Source: an uncultured Clostridia bacterium (GTDB taxonomy: Bacteria > Bacillota > Clostridia > Oscillospirales > Ruminococcaceae). Taken from it: a stretch of 13,230 nucleotides of DNA. The first letter of the stretch is position 1; each line of letters starts with the position of its first letter. Location: assembly GCA_946613705.1 (NCBI GenBank), contig CAMOFU010000035.1:1-13230 (forward strand), in the 5' to 3' direction. Positions 6,299-13,230 of the stretch are shown here, one piece after another. Under the pieces are notes generated by a model. That model worked only from the letters and a program-made list of their open reading frames with translations, searched no databases and was not told where the DNA came from. The position numbers were made by a program, and so were the translations under genes.

Positions 6299-8314
6299 TT
6301 GATACAGGCACTTGAAAAGCCCATAACCTACGTCAAGGGAGTAGGGCCGAAAAAAGCAGAGGCATACGAACGGCTCGGTATCACCACCGCCTACGATCTG
6401 CTCTGCCACTTCCCGAGGGACTATATAGATTACTCCGTCAATGTGCCGATCGCACAGGCACCGACCGACGAGCCGTGCGCGGTAAAGGCGCGGCTCGTGC
6501 GCAAGCTTGCCCCCGCGTTCATCCGCAGGGGGCTTACCGTGTTCAAGGCGGTCATGACCGACGGCAGCGACGACCTTACGCTCATCATATACAATGCCGA
6601 GTATCAGTTCCGCTCGCTGTGCGAGGGACGGGAGTATATCCTCTACGGCAAGCTCAGCGGCAGTGTTGTAAGGCGCGAGATCAGCTCACCGCTCATACTT
6701 CCCGCCGACAGCCCCGACCTGATACAGCCCGTCTACCGACTTACCGAGGGCATCTCGCAGAACATCATCAGGCAGAATATCCACAGTGTGCTCGACAGCA
6801 TAGGCGGCATGATCTACGAGCCGCTGCCCAAATCGCTGATGCAGAGCTGCGGGCTCTGCTCGCTGGACTATGCCTTTGAGAACATACACTTCCCGCGGGA
6901 CAGCCATGCCCTTTCGGTAGCCAAGCGCAGACTGGTGTTCGAGGAGCTGCTGACGCTGCGGCTGGGCATGGGGCTGCTGCGGGTGAAGGGCAGAAAGGCG
7001 ACGGGCTGCCGCATGGAAAAAAAGGATATTTCAAGCTATTACGAGTCGCTGCCCTTTGAGCTGACCTCCTGCCAGAAAAAGGCAATAGCCGAGATATGCG
7101 ACGATATGTGCCGCAGCTGGCCGATGAACAGGCTCGTACAGGGCGATGTCGGCTCGGGCAAGACGGCTGTGGCGGCGGGGGCAGCCTGCTTTGCGGCTGC
7201 CAACGGCTACCAGACTGCGCTCATGGCTCCCACCGAGATACTTGCGCATCAGCATCACGAGACACTGACCTCATTTCTCGAGCCGCTCGGCATAAAAGTA
7301 GCCCTCCTGACGGGAGGGCTTACAGCCAGGAAAAAGACCGAGCTGAAGGAAAAGATCAAAAACGGCGGGTACAGCGTTATCGTCGGCACCCATGCGCTCG
7401 TGCAGCAGACTACCGAGTTCGCACGGCTGGGGCTGGTCATCACCGACGAGCAGCACCGCTTCGGAGTGGAGCAGCGCGATGTGCTGGCCTCCAAGGGCGA
7501 GAACCCCCACAAGCTCGTAATGTCCGCCACGCCGATACCCCGCACGCTTGCGATGATGTTCTACGGCGACCTTGACCTTTCGGTGCTGGACGAGCTGCCC
7601 GCAGGCAGACAGAAGATAGAGACCTATGCCGTAACGGGAAAGCTGCGTGAGAGAGCCTTCGGCTTTATCCGCGGCAGGCTCGACGAGGGGCGGCAGGCAT
7701 ACATTGTCTGCCCGATGATCGAGGAGAACGACCTTGAGCTGCAAAGCGTGAAGGAGTATGCCGAGCGCCTTGAACGGCAGGACTTCCGCGGCTACCGCGT
7801 GGGACTGCTGCACGGACGTATGTCCGCCGCCGACAAGGACAGCGTCATGCGCCGCTTCAAGGAGCATGAGCTCGACCTGCTTGTCTCGACGACCGTTGTG
7901 GAGGTAGGTGTGGATGTGCCGAACGCGGTGGTGATACTCATTGAGAATGCCGACCGCTTCGGGCTGTCGCAGCTGCACCAGCTCCGCGGACGGGTCGGGC
8001 GCGGGCAGTACAAAAGCAGCTGCATTCTTGTGACCGACAACGTCACCGAGGACAGCGTCAAGCGGCTGAAGATCCTCTCCCGCACCTCGGACGGCTTCCG
8101 CATCTCCGAGGAAGATCTCAAGCTCCGCGGACCCGGGGATTTCTTCGGGAACCGTCAGCACGGCCTGCCCAGGCTGAAGATCGCAGATATGTCCTCCGAC
8201 ACCGAGCTGCTGCGGCTGGCACAGTCCTCTGCCGACGGGATACTTGCCGCAGACCCTACTCTTGCTCTTCCCGAGCACGCGGGTCTTCGCGAGCTGGCAG
8301 AGAGGCTGTTCTGA
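6299..8314 (+). CDS. recG: ATP-dependent DNA helicase RecG
   Basis: Branch-migrating DNA translocase that remodels stalled replication forks and Holliday junctions. At 671 residues it is full length. The N-terminal part holds the helix-hairpin-like YVKGVGPKKAEAYERLGI region and the OB-fold wedge domain (about 50-150). The helicase core shows Walker A GDVGSGKT (282-289), the DEQH box (383-386), SATP (409-412) and motif VI QLHQLRGRVGRG (558-569). The start is TTG at 6299: AAGGAG (6285-6290) lies 8 nt upstream and the following residues MIQALEKPITYVKGVG match a normal RecG N-terminus. The last 59 bp overlap, tail to tail, the end of the minus-strand YfhO gene, and no clear terminator follows the stop. 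Confidence 0.97.
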   Translation: MIQALEKPITYVKGVGPKKAEAYERLGITTAYDLLCHFPRDYIDYSVNVPIAQAPTDEPCAVKARLVRKLAPAFIRRGLTVFKAVMTDGSDDLTLIIYNAEYQFRSLCEGREYILYGKLSGSVVRREISSPLILPADSPDLIQPVYRLTEGISQNIIRQNIHSVLDSIGGMIYEPLPKSLMQSCGLCSLDYAFENIHFPRDSHALSVAKRRLVFEELLTLRLGMGLLRVKGRKATGCRMEKKDISSYYESLPFELTSCQKKAIAEICDDMCRSWPMNRLVQGDVGSGKTAVAAGAACFAAANGYQTALMAPTEILAHQHHETLTSFLEPLGIKVALLTGGLTARKKTELKEKIKNGGYSVIVGTHALVQQTTEFARLGLVITDEQHRFGVEQRDVLASKGENPHKLVMSATPIPRTLAMMFYGDLDLSVLDELPAGRQKIETYAVTGKLRERAFGFIRGRLDEGRQAYIVCPMIEENDLELQSVKEYAERLERQDFRGYRVGLLHGRMSAADKDSVMRRFKEHELDLLVSTTVVEVGVDVPNAVVILIENADRFGLSQLHQLRGRVGRGQYKSSCILVTDNVTEDSVKRLKILSRTSDGFRISEEDLKLRGPGDFFGNRQHGLPRLKIADMSSDTELLRLAQSSADGILAADPTLALPEHAGLRELAERLF

Positions 8315-10829
8315 GCCTGCGCCTCTGCCTGCTCTCCGCAAGCACCGTTATGAGCAGCCCCGCAAGGCCGATCAGCGAGGCAGCCTTGCCCGCACCCAGC
8401 ATCGGCGCGGTGAAGCGCACCTCTATCCTGTGACTGCCCGCCTTTATCGGGAAGCCGATGAAGGTCTTGTCTACGCATTCAAGCTGCTGCTCCTCCCCGT
8501 CAACGGTGACGGAAAAGCCTTCGTCATATGGCACGGAAAGCTCGAAGTATTCGTCGCTGCGGCAGTCGATCGTCCCCGCAAGGGTGTCGCCGCGTGTGCT
8601 GTCCTTATCTATGACGAGCGGGTCGCAGTCGGGGTCGGGATAGTCCGCGAGCCATGCGTGAAGCTCACCCAGCGCGTAGTCACCTGCCGTGAACACGAAT
8701 CTCAGCTCGCTGCACGGGGTCAGCACATAGGTAAAGGTCGTGTTGTTGTTGTAATACTTCCAGTCGGGGTCGGTCAGGGTGTTGCGGATGCCGTTTATCG
8801 TCACGCGCGAATCCTTGCGCTCGCCCACGGTGTTGTCGCAGGTCATCTCAAGTATCAGCACCTTGTCCTGCGGCACCTCTATACCGAGCGGCGCTGTCAG
8901 GGTGAGCTTTTCAGCGCTCGTCACCCGCCAGCCGCTGTCGGTGCGGGTTATGGCGCTGCTATGCGGCAGGTCGATCAGCCCGCAGTCGGAAATGCTGCCC
9001 TCAAAGCTCCCGCCGCTGCCCGTGATGACACGGCTGCAAAGCGCCTCCATCTGTTCGGCGCTCCCCAGACTGTCGAATACGTCCTCCCCAAGCGCAGGGC
9101 AGCCCCTGCCGACGGGCAGGACGTTTTGATTTTCATACAGATAATATCCGCCCGCACTCGCCGCAGTCTCATAGCCGAACGGCGGCACCTCAGAGCCCGA
9201 TATCAGATACCGCTCCCCCATGAACACCGCAAAAAACGGGTTCTGCGACCGTGTTGTGAGTGCCGAGTTGCGGAACTCGTTCTCGTTGTGCATATAGTTG
9301 AAATAGAAGTCGTTATACCCCTTATGGTGCAGACTGGAATAGATATAGGCACTGAAAAAGCTGCTGTCGGGAATGGTATTCACGTTGTCCGCACGCTGCT
9401 CGGCAAGTGCCGTCCGCCACAGTCCGCTGCGCTCATAGGCGGTACGGCTAAGCGCGGCATAGGCAGGCTCCGTCATCTTTTGCAGCTGCTCCCTGCTCAC
9501 GGGCTTATCCACAAGGTTGAGCGGGATAAACAGGAACACGGGCATTATCAGCAGCGATGCCTTCATCGGTGCGCGGAGCCCCTTGATATAGTACAGCATA
9601 GCACACACCGCAAGTATCACCGAATCTATCAGCATTCCGAGCTTTGCTATTGAAACATAGTTGTCGGTCATATGCATGACACCGCCCACGGTGCTCACCG
9701 CGATGACCGCCCCAAAAACGATGACCCGCGAGAGCCTGAGCTGTGACTTCCCGAGCTCATCGAGCAGGTCTCCGCACAGCAGCAGTATCAGCGGGATAAA
9801 GGGTATATACACCTTGGCCTCGATGTACATGGTGCCGTTAAGGATATAGGTTATCACGGGCAGACAGGACACCGCCGCAAAGACGATGCCCATGAACCGC
9901 CGCGCTCTGTTCTTCCCGTCCATGACCGCGCATACCACCGCCAGCACCGCAAATGCCCCCAGCCCCATAGCATAGGGCGAGTAGCCTATCGCCTCGGTGC
10001 TGATGTTGGGTATCAGATCGCGAAGAGTGATGCCCGAATTGCTCTTGTCCCTGCCCGAGAGCAGGACGTGTACCGTCGGCAGCAGCAGCACTCCCGCGCA
10101 GAGCACTGCCGTGACCATACGCAGCGCAAAGCCTGCCGCAGCCTTGCCGAATGCCCCGATCCCGAACTCCCCGCTCATGCTCAGATAGCGGTACACCGCA
10201 TACACCGTCACGGCTGCGAGCGCCGCCACGCTGTAGAACCAGTTGGTCATGATGATAAGGAAGCAGAAGAGGATCAGCCTTCCGCTGCGCCTGCTCTCAA
10301 AGTAGTCGTCCACCGCCTCGAGCGCCAGTATCAGAAACGGCATATAGCTCACAAACATTATATGCCTGTGCGCCTGGAAGAAGATCGGCGAGGCTGTGAG
10401 ATATGCCGCTGTGAGCAGCAGCGAGCCCGCGAACCCCCTGCGCTTTCTCATAAAGCGGTAGAACAGCGCCGTGCCCAGCCAGCACAGCACCAGCGAGCTT
10501 ACCTGTATATACACCGCCATGCTCACAAACGGCATAAGGTAAGACAGCAGGATAACGGGCGAGAGCAGCCCGTAGTATGAGAGATAATAGATATTCTCTC
10601 CCGCACCGATATTCGGCGCGAAGCTCGGGAACAGCTCGCCCGTTTCGTATGCCAGCTTTCTAAGATAGTCGGGTATCGCAAAGTGCTGATCCGACCAGTC
10701 GAGCTTCGCTCCGAACACATAGTCAAAACGGGTATAGACCGCCGCCGCTGCAGCGACCGCTATGCCCAGCACCAGTATCACGATATAGTCCCTGCGGTCG
10801 AGCCGCCTTTTTTTATGCATCTTTTCCAT
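8256..10829 (-). CDS. YfhO-family polytopic membrane protein (GT-C type glycosyltransferase-like)
   Basis: A large (857-residue) membrane protein of the bacterial YfhO family. The first transmembrane helix (about 14-33) is followed by an outside loop with DWSDQHF (44-50), whose acidic pair resembles the catalytic site of GT-C enzymes, and by SYYGLLSP (84-91). About a dozen helices fill the first half. A large presumably extracellular domain follows, then a last helix and a strongly basic/acidic 24-residue tail. In Bacillus and Staphylococcus YfhO works with CsbB to add GlcNAc to lipoteichoic acid, so a cell-envelope sugar-transfer role is likely; the substrate here is unknown. The ATG at 10829 overlaps the PIG-L gene by 17 nt with no clear ribosome site; the ATG at 10820 (GGA five nt upstream, inside that overlap) is about equally likely. 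The 3' end runs 59 bp into recG on the opposite strand. Confidence 0.88.
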   Translation of the reverse strand: MEKMHKKRRLDRRDYIVILVLGIAVAAAAAVYTRFDYVFGAKLDWSDQHFAIPDYLRKLAYETGELFPSFAPNIGAGENIYYLSYYGLLSPVILLSYLMPFVSMAVYIQVSSLVLCWLGTALFYRFMRKRRGFAGSLLLTAAYLTASPIFFQAHRHIMFVSYMPFLILALEAVDDYFESRRSGRLILFCFLIIMTNWFYSVAALAAVTVYAVYRYLSMSGEFGIGAFGKAAAGFALRMVTAVLCAGVLLLPTVHVLLSGRDKSNSGITLRDLIPNISTEAIGYSPYAMGLGAFAVLAVVCAVMDGKNRARRFMGIVFAAVSCLPVITYILNGTMYIEAKVYIPFIPLILLLCGDLLDELGKSQLRLSRVIVFGAVIAVSTVGGVMHMTDNYVSIAKLGMLIDSVILAVCAMLYYIKGLRAPMKASLLIMPVFLFIPLNLVDKPVSREQLQKMTEPAYAALSRTAYERSGLWRTALAEQRADNVNTIPDSSFFSAYIYSSLHHKGYNDFYFNYMHNENEFRNSALTTRSQNPFFAVFMGERYLISGSEVPPFGYETAASAGGYYLYENQNVLPVGRGCPALGEDVFDSLGSAEQMEALCSRVITGSGGSFEGSISDCGLIDLPHSSAITRTDSGWRVTSAEKLTLTAPLGIEVPQDKVLILEMTCDNTVGERKDSRVTINGIRNTLTDPDWKYYNNNTTFTYVLTPCSELRFVFTAGDYALGELHAWLADYPDPDCDPLVIDKDSTRGDTLAGTIDCRSDEYFELSVPYDEGFSVTVDGEEQQLECVDKTFIGFPIKAGSHRIEVRFTAPMLGAGKAASLIGLAGLLITVLAESRQRRRLRTASLPAREDPRAREEQE

Positions 10830-11631
10830 TGTGTCTGTATTCGTCGTAGCTCTGCCACATCTCATAGGGGTTCATATGGCTCAGCTTGTCTATAGTCGAT
10901 CTCTGTGATTTGTAGAAGCTCAGAAGATACTCCTTGAATTTGAGCTGCTCATCGGTCAGCCTTTTCAGCCCCGCCTCGGCAGCGGGCAGCTTCGCCTTAC
11001 TGTAATATTTTCCCATGTATTGCAGCCTGTCGGTCATGCCGTGGGCAACACAGCTCTCGGTCACGAGCGCCGAGGTCATCTTGTGATGCTGATGCCCGTA
11101 CTCCCCGTCGGGATTATGGGTCGCCACAACGTCCCAGTTCTTGTAGCTCAGCAGCACGTCTATATCGTGCCGCAGGCCGTCCATCACCTCTGTCCAGTCG
11201 TCCCGCGAGCCGTTGACCTTGTCGGGGTACTCGAGTATCAGATGTGCGTTGCCCGAGGCATTGATCGCGCGGTTGAACTCGTTGTGCCTTGTGTCGTTGC
11301 GGCCGTTCGTGATGCAGACCACCAGCCAGTTGCCGCTCATAAGATGCCCGCCCGCCCAGAGCGCATCGTCGTCGGGGTGGGCAAGTATCAGCAGCTTATC
11401 CGCGTTTATCAGATTTGACTGGAGCACCTGCTCGCTCGTCAGCTGCGGAACGTTGTGCGCATTGTAGATGTTGTTGTTCCACACTCCGTATACCACGAGC
11501 GATACCGCAAGGAATACCACCGATGCGAGCAGCGAGCCGCACACCTTCATCGTATTCTGCCCCAGGCTCCAGAAGCTTCTTCCCGCCTGTCTCTTTCTCT
11601 TTGTCTTTTTCATACTCATACTTACTGCCAT
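10813..11631 (-). CDS. Membrane-anchored PIG-L family deacetylase
   Basis: A 272-residue zinc-dependent hydrolase of the LmbE/PIG-L family, which removes acetyl groups from N-acetylglucosamine-type sugars. A basic N-terminus (KKTKRKR) and one hydrophobic helix (about 29-50) predict an N-in anchor with the catalytic domain outside the membrane. The family motifs are AHPDD (84-88, His85/Asp87/Asp88) and GHQHH (179-183, the GHxxH-type zinc site with His180/His183) preceded by HNPDGEY; TNGRND (108-113) also fits. All expected zinc ligands are present, so it should be active. The ATG at 11631 has AAGGA/AGGA ribosome-site options 4-10 nt upstream and lies 11 nt after the galT stop; it overlaps the YfhO start at the other end. 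The context suggests action on an envelope glycan or lipid-linked sugar; the real substrate is unknown. Confidence 0.88.
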   Translation of the reverse strand: MAVSMSMKKTKRKRQAGRSFWSLGQNTMKVCGSLLASVVFLAVSLVVYGVWNNNIYNAHNVPQLTSEQVLQSNLINADKLLILAHPDDDALWAGGHLMSGNWLVVCITNGRNDTRHNEFNRAINASGNAHLILEYPDKVNGSRDDWTEVMDGLRHDIDVLLSYKNWDVVATHNPDGEYGHQHHKMTSALVTESCVAHGMTDRLQYMGKYYSKAKLPAAEAGLKRLTDEQLKFKEYLLSFYKSQRSTIDKLSHMNPYEMWQSYDEYRHNGKDA

Positions 11632-11642
11632 TTTTCCTGTCC

Positions 11643-13148
11643 TTACTTCACACTTTCATTCACATACTCCGCGAACCGCTCAAAGCCCGCTCTGCCCGCT
11701 GCATCACGCTTGTACACGCCCGCGTGCTCGAGCACCCTTGAGAACACGATGCCGATCTCGTTTCTGATTATCACATCTATATTGTCCTTTGTGATCTCAT
11801 TGCGGGAGATGAACTCCTCTGCCCAGTCTGCGTGCTTGGCAAGCGTCTCGTCCGCGCGGAGGTCCCTGCCCTCGAGTATCGCCGCCGACAGCTCTGCCAT
11901 CTCGTCCTTCAGCCTCGAAGGCAGCACCGCAAGACCCATTACCTCGATGAGCCCGATGTTCTCCTTCTTTATATGGTGCAGCTCTGCATGAGGGTGATAT
12001 ACGCCGAGGGGATGCTCGTCGGTAGTGATATTGTTTCTCAGCACAAGATCAAGCTCATACTCGCCGTTCCTCATTCTTGCGATAGGTGTTACGGTGTTGT
12101 GCGGCTCACCGTTCGTTTCGGCATATATGAACAGCTGCTCGTCGGTATACCCGCGCCAGCAGGTAAGTATCCTGTCCGCCAGCTCGGTGAGCCTTCCGCG
12201 GTCGCCCGAGCGCAGCCTGATGACCGACATCGGCCACCTGACTATCCCCGCTCCGATATCCTCAAAGCCCTTGAAGCTCAGCTCCTGTTCGATCGGTGCC
12301 TTCGCCATTGCGAACTCATAGTGACCGCCCTGAAAATGCTCGTGCGCGAGTATCGAGCCGCCGACTATCGGCAGATCGGCATTCGAGCCGATGAAATAGT
12401 GCGGGAACCGCTCGATAAAGTCAAACAGCTTGCCGAATGCCGCACGGTCGATCACCATGGGCGTATGCTTCTTATTGAAGAGTATGCAGTGCTCGTTGTA
12501 GTATACATACGGCGAATACTGCAATCCCCACGGCTCCCCGTTTATCGTGATCGGGATCACGCGGTGATTCTGCCTTGCGGGGGAATCGGGTCTGCCCGCA
12601 TAGCCGACATTCTCATAGCACAGCAGGCACTTAGGGTAGCCCGACTGCACAGCATTCCTGGCGGCGGCGATCGCCTTGGGGTCTTTCTCGGGCTTCGAGA
12701 GGTTGATGGTTATATCCAGCTCGCCGTACTCGGTAGGTGCGAGCCAGCGCATATCCTTCTTTATCCTGTAGCGCCTGATATAATCGGTATCCTGCGAGAA
12801 CTTATAGAAGTAATCGGTCGCGGCAGCGGCACCCTGCTTATCAAAGATCTCGCCGAACCTGCGTGTCACCTCGGAGGGGCGCGGAGTAAGCAGTCCCATG
12901 AGCTTGGTGTCGAACAGGTCGCGGTAGGCTATGCTGTTTTGGCACAGCCCCTTTTCGCAGGCATAATCGAGCAGCTCGGCAAGCGTCTGTTCAAGGTCGA
13001 TATCCGTATACTCCTCCTTTGGCTCCTCATAGGCATCGAGCCCCAGTGCTTCGAGAAGTCGGTTCACGGTATACACCCTGTCCTCTTCTTCTATCAGTCC
13101 CTTTTCAAGTCCGTAGCAGACAAGCTTCTTTATACTATCATATATCAT
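11643..13148 (-). CDS. galT: UDP-glucose--hexose-1-phosphate uridylyltransferase, class II GalT
   Basis: Leloir-pathway enzyme that exchanges UMP between UDP-glucose and galactose-1-phosphate in the cytoplasm. The 501-residue size and overall sequence fit the long Firmicutes GalT2 type rather than the roughly 350-residue E. coli type. The active-site region is SILAHEHFQGG (265-275), where His269/His271 and Gln273 correspond to the HPH/HxHxQ nucleotidyl-transfer motif. A KCLLC pair (173-177) is also typical of class II. The start is ATG at 13148, because AAGGAG at 13157-13162 lies 8 nt before it; an in-frame ATG at 13169 precedes that site and is not used. It is the first gene of the galT/PIG-L/YfhO operon, with no galK or galE in the window. 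Confidence 0.95.
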   Translation of the reverse strand: MIYDSIKKLVCYGLEKGLIEEEDRVYTVNRLLEALGLDAYEEPKEEYTDIDLEQTLAELLDYACEKGLCQNSIAYRDLFDTKLMGLLTPRPSEVTRRFGEIFDKQGAAAATDYFYKFSQDTDYIRRYRIKKDMRWLAPTEYGELDITINLSKPEKDPKAIAAARNAVQSGYPKCLLCYENVGYAGRPDSPARQNHRVIPITINGEPWGLQYSPYVYYNEHCILFNKKHTPMVIDRAAFGKLFDFIERFPHYFIGSNADLPIVGGSILAHEHFQGGHYEFAMAKAPIEQELSFKGFEDIGAGIVRWPMSVIRLRSGDRGRLTELADRILTCWRGYTDEQLFIYAETNGEPHNTVTPIARMRNGEYELDLVLRNNITTDEHPLGVYHPHAELHHIKKENIGLIEVMGLAVLPSRLKDEMAELSAAILEGRDLRADETLAKHADWAEEFISRNEITKDNIDVIIRNEIGIVFSRVLEHAGVYKRDAAGRAGFERFAEYVNESVK

Positions 13149-13156
13149 ATCAGCAT

Positions 13157-13162
13157 CTCCTT
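13157..13162 (-). promoter_or_regulatory. Ribosome binding site that fixes the galT start
   Basis: Minus-strand AAGGAG with an 8-nt spacer to the ATG at 13148. It excludes the seven-codon longer frame that begins at 13169. Confidence 0.88.
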
Positions 13163-13184
13163 TATGCATTACGATCTACTATAG

Positions 13185-13213
13185 ATTATACTACTGTTCC
13201 CCATTTTTGTCAA
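13185..13213 (-). promoter_or_regulatory. Perfect-consensus sigma-A promoter of the galT operon
   Basis: The minus strand has -35 TTGACA (13208-13213) and -10 TATAAT (13185-13190), both perfect matches, with an optimal 17-bp spacer. Transcription should begin near 13178, giving a leader of about 30 nt. No palindromic operator is evident in the short stretch seen up to the window edge. Confidence 0.9.
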
Positions 13214-13230
13214 CGGCAGAAACGAGTCGC

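Noticed and set aside
7271..8341. A 356-codon minus-strand open frame antisense to recG
   Set aside because: Covers the strongly conserved RecG helicase core and has no motif of its own.
8244..9653. A 469-codon plus-strand open frame antisense to the YfhO gene
   Set aside because: No recognisable domain or ribosome site; a by-product of GC-rich codon use in the opposite strand.
10808..10814. Run of seven A (minus strand) at the PIG-L/YfhO junction as a frameshift site
   Set aside because: The PIG-L stop codon precedes the slippery run, so ribosomes reading PIG-L would terminate first; a simple overlap explains the arrangement.
10830..10865. Twelve-codon extension of the YfhO start to 10865
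   Set aside because: It lies inside the PIG-L coding region, lacks a ribosome site and adds residues before an already complete N-terminal helix.
11832..13184. A 450-codon plus-strand open frame antisense to galT
   Set aside because: Low-complexity, Arg/Leu-rich translation with no family motifs; it mirrors the codon bias of galT, whose own motifs and ribosome site are clear.

Overview
The window looks like chromosome from a Gram-positive anaerobe of the Clostridia, most likely the Ruminococcus/Oscillospiraceae group. The supporting signs are purine-rich AGGAG ribosome sites, sigma-A type promoters with 17-bp spacers, AT-rich intergenic gaps inside otherwise GC-rich coding DNA, several TTG/GTG starts, a class II (Firmicutes-type) GalT and a YfhO protein. 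The genus is an inference. I see no rRNA, tRNA, CRISPR array, insertion sequence or phage gene. Coding density is very high, and the only gaps above 150 bases are 3327-3518 and 4428-4622.

Left block (1-3398, minus strand): a metal-uptake operon read right to left. A Fur-family repressor (Zur-like) is followed by a ZnuA-type solute-binding lipoprotein, a ZnuC-type ATPase, a ZnuB-type permease and the first 35 codons of a second lipoprotein that runs off the left edge. The genes overlap or nearly touch (ATGA overlap, 1-nt gap, 20-nt overlap, 7-nt gap), which implies one transcript and translational coupling. In front of the repressor gene is a strong promoter, with a 15-bp palindrome of the Fur-family 7-1-7 layout at the expected transcription start. 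The simplest model is that the repressor shuts off its own operon when metal is plentiful.

Middle block (3461-8314): a minus-strand sugar-phosphate-type nucleotidyltransferase gene with its own promoter and intrinsic terminator. It is divergent from a plus-strand pair made of a membrane protein with a C-terminal spermidine-synthase-like domain and recG. The two divergent promoters flank and overlap a long AT-rich dyad.

Right block (8256-13213, minus strand): a perfect-consensus promoter drives galT, a membrane-anchored PIG-L family deacetylase and a large YfhO-family polytopic protein. The last gene ends 59 bp inside the 3' end of recG on the opposite strand. GalT interconverts UDP-sugars, YfhO proteins are known from lipoteichoic-acid glycosylation, and PIG-L enzymes remove acetyl groups from N-acetyl sugars, so this trio may act on cell-surface sugars; that is an inference from context.

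I did not find a clearly unprecedented system. The most interesting leads are the galT/PIG-L/YfhO operon, the alanine-rich hydrophobic tail on the zinc ATPase, the Fur-box at the metal operon start, the missing canonical metal-ligand histidine in the binding protein, and the dyad between the divergent promoters.
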